Origin: Casuarina equisetifolia
Lineage: Eukaryota > Streptophyta > Magnoliopsida > Fagales > Casuarinaceae
Assembly (NCBI GenBank): GCA_028551475.1
Contig: CM052360.1
Span: 22,576,682 to 22,640,681 of the forward strand
Length of the DNA stretch: 64,000 nucleotides
Direction: 5' to 3'
Part shown: piece by piece, positions 24,339 to 35,766 of the stretch
Layout: each line of letters begins with the position of its first letter
How positions within the stretch are numbered: the stretch's first letter is position 1
The notes under the pieces: generated by a model
What the model was told of the DNA's origin: nothing
What the model saw: the letters and a program-made list of their open reading frames with translations, nothing else
The model's database searches: none
Program-made: the position numbers and the translations under genes

Positions 24339-24535
24339 TTTATTTTTATTTTCATTTTTATGTTTTAAATCACGCCCACAAGGAGTGGAAAAGGTTTGAT
24401 TCCCATCTTTTATTTTCATTTTTGTTTTGATGTTTTAACTCATGCCCACAAGGAGTGGGAGAGGAAATCGAACCTTAACCTGTTGGACTTGCAGGTCAAG
24501 GGTTAGCTTATTACTAAGCTAAGGGAATTCTTCCT
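24339..24535 (-). mobile_element. tRNA-derived SINE plus partial duplicate of its 3' half
   Basis: On the minus strand a box A-like TAGCTTAGTAA (24521-24511) is followed about 35 bp later by a box B-like GGTTCGATTTCC (near 24484-24473). Then come a body with CCACTCCTTGTGGGC and an A/T-rich tail. It is alignable with the SINE at 59042-59159. A second copy of the 3' half lies at about 24339-24400. The polymerase III boxes are degraded. Confidence 0.65.
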
Positions 24536-25599
24536 CCTATATGTTTCTAAAAATAATATATATGATATACAAATAAGAAGTTAAAAGACCCTTTACTTTT
24601 TAAGTGTTGTTGAGATGAGATAAAAAAGACTCATGCAAGAAATCTTGCAAAACATGTATTTTGAGTTCAATTCCCAATTTAAATAGATGTTAATTCCCAA
24701 TTTAAGTCATCAAGCAAAGCTTGATGAAAATTCTAAGTTATCAAATAAAATAAAATATCCTTTAGAGTAGCAAACCTATTTTATTATCCATTCCTTAAAT
24801 TTTTTTTTCCTCCCATCCATTTTTTCCTTTATTAAATCTATAGGTTCCTCATTGTCTTCTTTTTTTTTATTATAGCTTCCTACTTTTTTCATTTGTTAAA
24901 TCAATAAATTAATTTTTTTTCTACTCCCATCTTTTTTTTGATCTGTTAAGAGAACTTTAGTTTTATGAAAATGGAATACTAAGAAGAGATTTGATCTTTA
25001 GTTTCATCTCTATTTAATTTTTGTTTTGGCTTCATCTTTATCTCTTCTTGATCGCTCTTCTATTTTTCGGTTCCACATTTTTCTTATTATTTTTTCATAT
25101 TTTTCTAAAGTCATATTATTATGTGATATAACATCATTCCTTCGAAGGAAAGATGTGATCGGTTCCTTCCAATCCTTGCGTGTTATTATTTAGTTATTTA
25201 TTCATTTAATAGAATATACCACTCCCATTATTGATTTGTTGAGACAACCTTGCCATGCTTGATTGGTCCTTGCTCTCTTACAGTTAATCTTTATTGTTAT
25301 TTCATCGTCGAAAAGGTATTTCTACTTTGAAAAAAATGTTGTATAACGTCAACTTCCATTCCGATATCTTATGATTTTTCCTCGTTTATATAAGCACATA
25401 TGAGATGACTTTAAACGGATAACAACTCAGATTCACATATACAAAATCAAAAGAGATAACAACACAAATACAACAAAATTATTACTTAAATACAGAATAT
25501 ATTATGTAAAAATGGGTCACATACGTAAACCAATGTTTACCACAATTATATACAAAAATTAAAATTAAAATACTAATACAAAACGTCAACTCATTTTCT
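24536..25599. other. AT- and T-rich DNA, no gene seen
   Basis: This contains scattered T-rich stretches with GATCTGTTAA-type cores (about 24820-25100), like the family F tract at 9650-10571. No coding support. Confidence 0.5.
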
Positions 25600-27429
25600 G
25601 TATGCAACTCCTCAAACTTAGCTCGGCCCAAAAGTCATGTGGACAAAGCCTCTTTTCCTTTTAAGGTCCACGCAAGCAAGAAAGTCCAACAACATGGACA
25701 TCAAATTGTTAAGACTTTCTCGCTCGGACCTGGAAAGAAAAAAGAACCAATTCACATAAACTTTGAACCAAACTAAGTTTGAAAAGTTCCGTGTGGAAAA
25801 ATAAGCCAAGACTCAATGTTAGTATTTTTATTTTTATTTTCATAATTTTAGCATTTGGTTTACCTTCCTTCTACCAAAAGAAAAGTGGCATTTAACTCCG
25901 CTGCCTTATGTCTTGTGGTTGGGCCCAAAGCAAATCCACAAAACTTCGGGGGCTACGAAGTCTTATGGGTAAAGCTGTGAATGATGTTCTTGAGATAGAG
26001 AGAGAAGACATCATGTTCGTTCCACTTGAGGGCGAGCACAGAAGAACCTGGGCTTGTCCAGACTGACATATCTTCTTAATTATCATAAGAAAAAAAAAAA
26101 ACAAGTTCATTATTGTTAGAGAGTAAAAGTGCCCATTTAGTGCCAAATCAGCCGTTACAATCTATTGTGCAATCTGAACAAGACCTAAAATTACACACAA
26201 AAAATTAGGATTTCGATCTCTTTCTCTTCTCTTTCTCTTTGGTGAACCTAGATTTCAGCCATTAATCATTCTTTTCTTTCAATTATTAAAAGAATTCTCT
26301 AGATCATACTTATTGCCACATTCTATTTCTTTAAATTTTCTTAAGATTTCATTTTCACAATTCATTTTTGACCATCTCTTTGCCTAGATAGCCTCCTATG
26401 TCGCTATCTTTGAAGATATTTTTCAAAAGGCAAGATTATTGTATTGTGTCTATTTTCAACATAACTGCATTGTAATGTCAGCTTGAAAAATGACTGCTGA
26501 AAAATTTTAAAATCAACAAAAATCAAAAGACAAATTAAGAAATGCAAATATGAGAAAAATGCTAGTTCAAACTGTGTTGATGTACAGTTAAATCAGAGAT
26601 TCACAAATCACCTTTCTTTAAGCATGTGTGTGAAACCTGCAATTCCAAAGTAATCGTATGCCACTGTGCCAGGAACAGTCTTTTGACTGTTACCTTGTCA
26701 ACACACTGCTCCACGGAAATTACGTTTCTCGGTGTAGAGAAAAGTGCTCGAGTTTTCTGAAAGGATAATACTTCGGCTCAATTTGTATTAATGGCTCCGG
26801 TTACTCTTGAGTAAGGCCAAAAGTGTAAAGACTTGGTAAGAGCCTGGTCTTTTTATATCAATTGATACAACACATTTGACTAAATCATTTGAGATAATGT
26901 ATTCAAAAAATACAATTGATTTAAGGATTAGTAATACGATTATTCGATATGTACTTTTTTAGACATAAAGTATGTCAAAAATAATGGTTTTAATGCTTAG
27001 GTAGCTTAATTTATATTAAGAAGAGATTTATTTTTTACACTGATTACTTTAATAAATAAATGAAAAATTAATGTCATGATATTTTAAAAAATTAGTCATT
27101 GGATATATTGTGTGAAACTAAATATAATGTAATTGCAACAACTATTAATTTTCATCACTTGAAAGTTTGTGTTTAATGTATATTCGGGTTCTTTTCAAGA
27201 AGTCTTGTGTGGTTGAGGTAATATAATTGCAAGTTGCATTTAGTCGCACAATACTGCTCAATTAAGTTATAAGATGATGTCAAATGCTTACAATGCATGA
27301 AAGAAGCATTCGCGGCAATCAAAACTACTTAGAGGAATCAACAGGCTTTGGAAAAGTCTTTAATTTGAGTTTAGGAATACCAAATGGTGAAATATATTAA
27401 CTCTGTACAAATTCAGTATTTATTTTAAA
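25600..27429. repeat. Mosaic of diverged dispersed repeats
   Basis: Positions 25910-26060 resemble an arm of the 20885-22365 palindrome (AAGTCTTATGGGTA, and GAGGGCGAGCAC). Positions 26165-26300 repeat 23480-23600. Positions 26460-26680 resemble 19280-19470. Positions 26850-27120 match 8860-9130 directly (GATATGTACTTT, and GGTTTTAATGCTTAGG). No gene is visible. Confidence 0.6.
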
Positions 27430-30400
27430 AGAAAAAAAAAACCAAAGTTATCATTGTCAATATTTTCCAAAACTATGTTCCCACTTTTCTGGTGGATCAA
27501 AGAAAAAGACCCTGAACAAAAAAGAAACAAAAAAAAAAAAAAAAAAGTAAGGCTTATGCAGGGGAGGACAAAAACAAGAAAAAAAAAAACAATTAAAAAA
27601 AGAAGAAGAGAAGGGGTATATATAACCGATCAAAACAGCAAAGGACAAAAAAAGAAGCGAAAAAACGAAATTTATAGACTTAACAGATCAAAAGAAGATA
27701 TTGGAACAAAAAGAGATGAGGCCACGATTGAGCTTAGACAAGAGGAGAGAGAAAGAGACAGAGATATTATAACCCAGTCATAACACTCGGTACCTCCGAT
27801 CAGAAGATCTGTGGAATCAAAATAAGCGGCGAGAGAAGAATTAGACCGAAAAAGAGTGAAGGCCCAAAAGGAAAAAAATAATAATAATAAGAGGATAAAA
27901 AACAGGTAACAAATAAGAAACGTAGGCCATCTAAGGGATCAAAAATGAGAAGGGAGAACAAAAAAATGACAAGGAACGTATGGATTTACGATCAAGAAAT
28001 CAACTTCGCAACCCACTAAAGGGGAAAACCATGAACTTTCGACATCTCATGCTAAAGTATATTTCTTGCAAAGACTGGACGGCGGATAGGGAGAGGAGGT
28101 GGTGGCAAGAAGTTCCGAAAGTGACACAGTCTGAGGGGGAGAGAGAGAGAGAGAGAAGGAGGCCAGGAAAAGGACCCGGCTAAACGGGGAGGCGGAGATA
28201 TGACAAGGGTGAACATATATCAGACAAGAGACGAGCCGTAAGAGATGGATAAGAAGAGGCCGGTGGCTGCGGAGGAGACGAGGGTCGGTTTCCATCGTAA
28301 ACGCATATCGGAATCAAAAGGCCCGACAAAATGGACCAGTCTTCTAACTCAACCCAAAGTGGTAAGTGCGAAAACTCCTGGGAAAAGTGGGCCTCTTCTG
28401 ATAGGCCCAAGCCACTCCTTCCCCAATACAACAAGGGGCTGGCCTCTTTCGGACTGCACAAAGTGCGCCTTGTCTGAAGGGTCCGAATCTCTCCTTCTCC
28501 AAGACAACAAGGCCCTGGCATCCTTCGGTCCGGCACACAGTGGCCCTCGTCATCTGAAAGACCCTAATCTCTCCCTCTCCTAAAAGACAAGGCTCAGGCC
28601 CCTTTGGACTGCCCCAAGTGGCCCTCACCAGAGGGGCCCAAATCTCTACTTCTTCAATACAACAAGGCTCTGTCTCCTTTGGACTGGGCAAGGTGGCCCT
28701 CATCAGAAGGGCCCAAATCTCTACTTCTTCAATGCAACAAGGCTCCCGCCTGCACGGAGTGGGCGGCGTCTGAAACGCCCGTATCTCAGGCCTCCATTCG
28801 ACTACCCCTTAAAAAACTGTAACCACCCGCAACGACTTATATAAAATCGAAAAATGAAAAAGTCAGAAAATAAGCACTCGGTCATACGACTCTGGACCAG
28901 TGATAGCAGATTTGTGCAAATCAGAATAAGAGGCGGGAGAAGAATCAGAGCCAAGAAAGAGTTAAGACCAAAAAAAAGAACAGAGGGAGAAAGAGGATAA
29001 ACAACACGTACCATATAGATTTATCATATCCGGAAAAGGGATGGGAGAAATTCGAAAATTTTACAAATCAAAACCAAAAGAAAAAAAATAAGGAAAGCAT
29101 ATGTTTGCCAGATATGGAGAGAAGGCTGTGGCTAAAAGTTCTGAAAGAGACATGGTTGGGAGGGGGAATATAGTCATCTTAGGGTTAGCTCGTAAACTTC
29201 ACTAGGGATCCAAGTAGCATAAATGAAGGGAATGGTCATTTAAGTGAAAAAAAAAACTAATTTGTTAGGAGAAATTTAAAAGGATGATGTAAAAACAATA
29301 ATAATAAGACCTTTCTCAACTGAAAAACATGTTTATTGATATTGTTTGCTTAATTTCATGTATGAGACTTGTGAAATAATTTTGCATAATTATCTTTTAT
29401 CTAGTAATTACTTCATGTGAATATTTTTTACAATTTAATATATGGTTTTTTCACCTTGAATAATCATTTTTATAATTTTATAAAGTATATTAGAAGTTTT
29501 ATTTTTTCCAATGTCAGAGCTTTGGTTTAATATTTCTTCGCAATCTAAATGTAGTCCTTTTATACCATATCAAAGGATCATGTACACCTCTCTTCAAAAT
29601 ATTTTATTAAAGAAAAATTACATAAAATCATATTTATTATTATATTACTTGTTTGACATGTACACTTGCATGTAGAATTTCATCAAACAAGTTTTTGAAT
29701 ATGTACATTTGCATGTAGAATTCCATCAAACAAGTTTTTGAATATGTACACTTGCATGTAAAATTTTATTGAATACTAGACAATTTTATTTTGCTAATCT
29801 TTATAGGAACAACTAGTTATTGCAAAGTACGAATTGTTCACCATGGAGGAAAATTTCTATAGTTATTGCTTTTATTCCGGCTATTCTTACTTTTGTAAAA
29901 ACCATTTAGTTTGCTAAATAAATTGAATTTCTTTTATTTTATTGAATGAGAGAAAACCAATACAATTTGCTTCAATAATGTTTTCTATGATTTTGATTTC
30001 TTTACTTATGCAATAGATGTTTATGGTTATTTTGTATCAGCTAAATGATATCATTTGAATATTTTTATTGTACATGTATTTTATATGCCCAATATTTGTT
30101 TGTCTACATGCAATTTGCAAGTTCTAAATATAATATTTACAGGCAAAAAAATGGCCATGCAACATGTCATTTTCTACTTTCGCATTGTGCAAAATGAGAG
30201 AGGTACAAGAAAAGCATTAAAATCCAATTGGGCCTATAAAAAATAGAATTAAATGCAAATAGGGTAACTTATTATTTTATATTTGTTTACTTGTCCACCA
30301 GATTTGAGTTTGTCCAAGATATTTTAGTAGAATGCAAAAATATGATGTGCATCAAATTTGTTTCTCAGTTTTGGGCATACGTCTTTCGGCAATACATTTC

Positions 30401-31290
30401 ATAAGACTTGGTGGCAGCAGCCGTGAATTATGATGCACTGGTCTTTTAGTATTGTAGCACTCGCTTGAATTGTGAGGAGGAAAGAAAGAACAACCAATAG
30501 TCTACAAAGAGATAATGTAGTGTGGAAATATTTGGGATAGCTGCACATTGTCCAGGCAATTATCTGGTCAGACTTGATAGTTTAAAGGCAAGCCAATCGT
30601 TCACTCTTCAAGAATGACAAGTACACAACCTTTCAATCTTAAGATTTACCTTACAGTATAAGAGTATTTAGTTGTCCCATATGCCCGTAATGAGCCTTCG
30701 ATCATGTGTTCTAATCTGTGAGCAGGAGTTGTCATCCATCGTCAAATTTGAGTTAGAGACATTTTGCGTAAGCTAGATGTTGCCTCTGCCATGAGATCTG
30801 TTTGGAGAAAAAGACTATGCGCAAGTAGTGTGTTTGTTGCATGCTAAGCTAATTCCTAGTCATGGCTTGCGTGTGGTGAGATGGAGGTGAAACAACGAAT
30901 TTGTGCTAGCATGCCTTGAGTAATACTTTTCAAATCGAGTTGATATCTTTAAGTAGTTTTTATTGCCACAAATGCTTTTTTCATACTTTACAAGCATTTG
31001 ACACTATCTTATAACTTAATTTGGTGGGGTTGGGCTATTGGAAATTATTGTGTTACCCATATTTTATTGTCCATAGAATACATGTGTAAGGACTTTATTG
31101 TATTTTACAATTCTTTTATTCTTTAAGTGCCTTTGGGCTCTTCTTGTGTGGCCAGATCACTTATTTTGTAGGAAAATGTTTTTATCTATTCAAGCTATTT
31201 AATAGGCTAAGATGTATAAAAAGCTAGATTAAAAGGACTTCTCCTTGCACAATAGTCATGCGACAACTCAACCATACAATGGCTTGCCAT
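27430..31290. repeat. Repeat family F, copy 2
   Basis: The layout is an A-rich subterminal tract (27430-27780, with TTAACAGATCAAA-type cores), a transition region, a 75-bp minisatellite, then the interior from 28746 that matches 3170-6190. The copy ends at 31290, where the 3' LTR of element C begins; copy 1 continues past that point. At 29650-29770 a ~43-bp unit around TACACTTGCATGTAGAATT occurs three times, against two in copies 1 and 3. Non-coding throughout. The purine-rich open frames here are by-products of composition. Confidence 0.75.
28350..28745. repeat. 75-80 bp minisatellite, 5 copies
   Basis: CAACAAGG-type anchors fall at 28429, 28505, 28585, 28660 and 28735. Each unit carries GGCCCAAATCTCT, CTTCTTCAAT and CTTTGGACTG. 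The two units nearest 28746 are almost identical and the outer ones diverge, suggesting amplification from the right. Most periods are close to 75, a multiple of three, which produces long open frames on both strands. Confidence 0.92.
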
Positions 31291-31293
31291 AAT

Positions 31294-31815
31294 TGAAAAC
31301 TAAGAATTCGAATAAATTCTTATTTTCCTTAAGAACAACGCAAGAACATCAAGAGCAATAACTGCAGAAATGGTTTTTTTGATTTCAAAAATGAAACTAT
31401 ACAAAATGATTCCAATTTATAGGAATCCTTAAACATATATAAAAAAGGAAAACGAAAAACCTAATACAATTGAATCTATACATATCTATAATATTGATTT
31501 TGAATGATATGAATCTTTGAGAGAATTTGGGGGGTTTTTCCCAAATCTAGATTCAACGTGGTAGGCGGTTTGATTTTGTTGACAAGCCTGAGAAAATCGC
31601 ATGATTTTGTGCTTGAAATGGAAGGTTTCCGATGATGGAATGTTGGCCAGATGTTTCTGAAGGGATCGAGACTTTCAGGGAGAGAAGTGGCACACCACCG
31701 TCTCGTGGCGCACCATCCTCTCGTGATGCAAGGTTGATGTGGCTAGTTTTAGCCACATGTCATCTTATGGCAGTTGAGGTGCCCATGTAGACATGGCAGG
31801 CTGATGTGTTTAACA
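31294..31815 (-). repeat. 3' LTR of element C
   Basis: The minus strand starts TGTTAAACACATCAGCC immediately after a polypurine tract (TTGGAGGGGGGG, 31816-31825). The left edge at 31294 is inferred from the break in family F copy 2 and the presence of TG. There is no partner LTR to confirm it. Confidence 0.7.
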
Positions 31816-31891
31816 CCCCCCCTCCAAGCTGATGGGTTGCACTGAATAGTCAGCTTGTGTTGAAGAATAGCAAAGTGAGAGGAGGAGAGTC

Positions 31892-33154
31892 TTATGGTGA
31901 AGATGTCAGTAGGTTGATCAATTGAGGAAATAAATTGCATGTGAAGCTATTTATTCTTATGTGTTCACAGATAAAATGAAAATCAATCTCCACATGTTTA
32001 GTTCTAGCATGAAACATGGGATTAATGGAGAGATATAAGGCCAATAGATTTTCAATGCTAAGAAAATAGTGCAAATCTCAAAAATCTTTGATATCAAATT
32101 CACATTGGAGTTGTTCCAGAATATAATGAAGTGGAGCATCAAGACTACCAGTAAATAAAATGTCATCAACATAAACCAAAATAAAAACACCATAGGTATG
32201 AAGAAAAAATAATGAAGAATCAGCCTTGGAGAGTGAAAACCCAATTTTTAATAAAAATTAGGTTAGGCGTTGATTCCAAGCACGTGGGGCTTGTCTTAAA
32301 CCATACAGAGATTGTTTAAGACAACAAACATAGTTGGGATGTTGAAGGTCTTTAAAACCTTGAGGTTGGTGCATGAATACTTGTTCATCAAGATTCCCAT
32401 GTAAAAAGGCATTTTTGACATCCAGTTGGTGTATTTTCTATCCGTTGCTATATGTGATTGAAAGAAGAGTTTGAATAGTAACTGGTTTTGCAACTAGACT
32501 AAATGTTTCGATATAACCTATACTAGGACATTGATGAAAACCTTTATCCACTAAGCAGGCTTTATAGCGTTCAAGCGTGCTGTCAAAGTGGAGTTTAATT
32601 TTGTATACTCATTTGCATCCAATTGGGGTAATCTTAGCAGGAGGAGAGACAAGTTCTCATGTTTGATTTTTAATCAAGGCAATATATTCTTTAGCCATGA
32701 CCTTTTGCCAATTAGGAGAGGATGAAGCTTTTGTGAAGCACAAAGGTTCCTTATGAGGAAAAGATGTAGCAGTTAAGGCATATGTATGTTGCCTAGTTAA
32801 AGTCCTCCTGGCAATAGTACCACTACGTAACCATGTTGTCATAGGGTGTATAGGAGGAGGAGATGGAGGTGGTGAGGGCACATGAGGTGCAATTAGAGCA
32901 GGATGTTGCCTAGAGGAATGGGAGGAAGCCATAAAGATTAAGGAGGAAGGTTCTAAACATGGAACTTGAGGTCGAGAGAGCGTGGGCAAAGAAATTTGTA
33001 AAGGAATGTAAGATGCCTTCGATGAGATTGCGGGGGATGAATGAGTCATGAATGGAAATTGGGACTCATCAAAATTTGCATCCGCAATAATAAAATATTT
33101 ATTTGTTTGGAGACAAAGACATCTATAGCCTTTGTAGCCTTGGGGATATCCCAT
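31892..33154 (-). pseudogene. Element C integrase tail, reverse transcriptase and RNase H remnant
   Basis: The frame starting at 33154 has the integrase tail GYPQGYKGYRC, a Pro/Ser linker, then the reverse transcriptase entry NWQKVMAKEYIALIKNQT. Further on come ITPIGCK and WVYKIK, then the catalytic motif VYVDDILF at about 32160-32180. The text then runs DLHYFLSIE directly into NLLALYLSINPMFHARTKHVEIDFHF, which is RNase H. Normally about 130-150 residues separate these, so an internal deletion fused them near 32050-32070. Confidence 0.85.
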
Positions 33155-33715
33155 AAAGACACACGATTGTGATCGAGGTTGTAATTTATGTTTGTTATAA
33201 GGTCATAAGTAGGGATAAACAAGACATCTAAACACTTTTAGGTAAGATATAGATGGGGAGTGATTAAAAAATAAGTCCCATGGAGTTTTATGGTGAATAA
33301 CAAGACTTGGAAGTCTGTTAATGATATAGGCTGCAGTTTCAAAAGTGTAATCCCAAAATTGTAGAGGAACATGAGCTTGATTAATTAGAGATAGGCAAAT
33401 TTCAACAATGTGGCGGTGTTTACGTTTTACAGAGCCATTTTGGAATGGGGCATAAGGAGTATAAAGGAGTTAGGAGGGGCCATGTTTAGATAAGAGGGTA
33501 TGAAAATCCTTTGAAGTAAATTCAGCAGCACCATCACATTGAATAGATTTAATTTTTGAATTACATTGATTTTCTGCTAAAATTTGAAATTGTTCAAAAA
33601 TGGAAAGAAATTGAGTCTGCGATTGGAAAGTGTAGATCCAGGTGAATTTGGAGTGATCATCAATAAAGGCAATATAATATTTATTGCCTGAGGTGGATAA
33701 TAGTGGGGCAGGTCC
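33155..33715 (-). pseudogene. Element C integrase core
   Basis: The minus strand translates as an rve core with a YYIAFIDDHSKFTWIY-like segment, QCDGAAEF, and FQNGSVKRKHRHIVE. In the last, the usual N-G-x-x-E-R-K is altered so that the catalytic Glu reads Lys. At least two in-frame stops are present. The gene is non-functional. Confidence 0.8.
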
Positions 33716-34324
33716 TTAAATATTAAAATGAATTAATTCAAGTGGACCCCAAGATTTATGATTTGTAAAGGGATGGTGATGTTTTGCGTTTTTACTTAGT
33801 TGACAAGCATGACATAATTGATCAAAAGAGCCTTCAAGCTTTGTTTTATTATTATGAAGCACTTGCGATACAATAGGGAAAGAGGCATGCCCTAGACGTT
33901 GATGCCATCTTGTAGGCATATTAACATTAATATGAAGTGCAGAGGGCCCGTGCAACATTTTATTGGGTTGAAGGCGATAGAGTCCATGCTCAAGTGGACC
34001 TCGAAGTAGAGTCTGACCTATAGAGAGATGTTGAACAACACAAAAGTTAGGGTAAAAAATAAACACACAATTATTATCCCTGGTAAATTGTGATACAAAA
34101 AGTAATTTTTTTGAAATTTTTGGAACTACCAAAACATTAGATATATTTAAATTGAGGTTATTGGAGACATTACCTGTGTGGGTTATAGGAAGGCCCACTT
34201 CATCACCTATGGTGACTTCGTTGTCTCCTTGATAGGGCAACAGTTGGTCCAGGCCCATGGGCTTAGGGGTAACATGATTGGTGGCCCCAGAATCAGGGTA
34301 CCAATCTACATCGGATTGGGCCAC
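33716..34324 (-). pseudogene. Element C protease and gag-pre-integrase
   Basis: The open frame has WYPDSGATNHVT (protease D-S-G intact) near its start, VTIGDEVGLPITHTG, then LVVPKISKKLLFVSQF. It ends in RWHQRLGHASFPIV and CHACQLSKNAKHHHPF, the zinc-type gag-pre-integrase and the start of integrase. This is the best preserved part of element C. Confidence 0.88.
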
Positions 34325-34329
34325 AAAAG

Positions 34330-34880
34330 CAGGGATGGAGAGAGGCCGTCGTGAGTTGGACTACATGGACTAGGAGAGGCTGAGAGCCTAGTGGGTTGGG
34401 CTGGCATTTGGAGTAGACTGGTTGTAGTGGGCCCAACAAGTTGTGGCCTAATGTCCAGTGCGGCGACAGATTTGGCGCTGAGGTGCATGACAACGGTTTC
34501 CTTCATCGTAGTTGAAGCGTCCACCGACAAGTGGTGGAAAAGATACAGCTTCACCTGCAAGAATGGTTCAATGTTGGATTGGAGTACGGGTGTGGGTCGG
34601 TGAAATCCAAGTTCATAACCTAAATCACGGAGCCTTCGTCATAAGTAATGGTGGCGAACTTAGCAGGGCGTGGAAAAGATCCATCCATAATGGTCAACAG
34701 TTTTGTGGCGTGGAGATAAGGCAAAATCCAGGCCTTCTAAACCAAAAAATTTGGTCCTTCTAGCTGAATGGAGCTATCTGGAATCAAAATGTTTCCAGTT
34801 GAAATAGGGACTGCAGGATGGGTGGGAGTGAAATCATATTGTGGTTGGGCCATTTCAGTGAGGGTTGGTGGAGAATCAGT
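34330..34880 (-). pseudogene. Element C gag 3' remnant
   Basis: A decayed knuckle reads ICRRTGH, stop, ATTC at about 34440-34480, with an upstream Arg/Asn-rich segment. Stops and frame changes occur throughout. The 5' part of gag and the leader are missing. Confidence 0.7.
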
Positions 34881-34910
34881 CAGGGGCAATGGCCTGACTA
34901 GCTCTAATTC

Positions 34911-35401
34911 AACAAAAAAATAAACAACAACAACAACTAAAAAAAAATGTACAAATTAAAATGTACAGATTAAACAGATCAAAGAAAAGACATGGAACAA
35001 AAAAGAAACAAAAAACAAGTAAAAGAGATCCAAAAAAGGGAGGACAAAAATAAGAAAAAGGAAAAAAAAACTACTAAACTTCACATATACGAAAAGAGAC
35101 ATGGGATGAAAAAAAGAAAGAAACAAAAAAAAATTAAAAAAAGAAGAAGAGAATGGGTAAATATAACCGATCAAAACAGCAAAGGAGAAAAAAAGAAGCG
35201 AAAAAAAAAAAAAAAGGCAGTGAACCAAGAGTAGAGGTTAAACAATGGCAACCATTCATTTATAAAAATAAGATTTAACAAATGAAAAGATAGCTAACAT
35301 ATAAATAGAATAAAAATAAATAAAATGGCATAGAAAATAGTAGCAGATGAGAAAGACCTAGAGCAACCGCATAAAATAAAAAAATAAAAAACAATAACAA
35401 C
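34911..35401. repeat. A-rich family F tract (left of element D)
   Basis: Purine-rich DNA with TTAACAGATC/TAAACAGATCAAAGAAAA-type cores, matching 27430-27780 and 41000-41400. Element D is inserted in it, and it resumes at 40972. Confidence 0.8.
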
Positions 35402-35651
35402 TGTCACAAAGTATGAGCGAAGGAAGCATAGGAGTTTGGGAATTCTCTGAATTGCTTACTTGAATATGAATGTACAATATGGCTGTCCTTTTATAGGAGA
35501 AGAACGGTCCACTCTAGGAAATAATACAAGTAATAATGACATGATATTTTCTACCATATAAGTGACTTCCTTAATAAGCCTACATTACATGGTAAATATA
35601 TCAACCTATACAAGGAAAGAATTACTACAATATACGATGGTATCTCCAACA
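35402..35651 (-). repeat. 3' LTR of element D
   Basis: Minus strand TGTTGGAGATACC...GTGACA. A TATA-like CCTATAAAAGG lies at 35497-35487 and is conserved in the other LTR, consistent with a U3 promoter. Confidence 0.95.
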
Positions 35652-35665
35652 CTCCCCCTCAAGTT
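35652..35665 (-). other. Polypurine tract of element D
   Basis: The minus strand reads CAACTTGAGGGGGAG directly before the LTR TGTTGG. It is the expected plus-strand DNA primer site. Confidence 0.88.
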
Positions 35666-35766
35666 GGTGGTTTAGGTGGCTTGTAAACATCAAACACACC
35701 AAGCTTGCTCAACAAATACGTATGTTGCCTTTGACATAAGGCTTTGGTGAAGAAATCTGCAAGTTG

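Larger units (their letters stand above)
31294..34910 (-). mobile_element. Degraded Ty1/copia element C (3' LTR to gag remnant)
   Basis: Minus-strand order is gag remnant (34.3-34.9 kb), protease, gag-pre-integrase, integrase, reverse transcriptase, RNase H piece, polypurine tract and 3' LTR. The right side ends in A-rich family F sequence with no 5' LTR or primer site, so the 5' end is lost. Stops occur in integrase, and the segment between the end of reverse transcriptase and RNase H is deleted. Confidence 0.88.

Noticed and set aside
25892..26146. 84-codon minus-strand frame
   Set aside because: It overlaps a dispersed foldback-arm fragment and an A-run; no homology is recognised.
27454..27783. 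Lys/Arg-rich open frame, and similar ones at 34992-35234
   Set aside because: They are low-complexity translations of A-rich family F tracts.
28180..28703. Long open frames on both strands with 25-residue repeats
   Set aside because: They follow from a 75-bp minisatellite whose period is a multiple of three; no start context or domain supports a protein.
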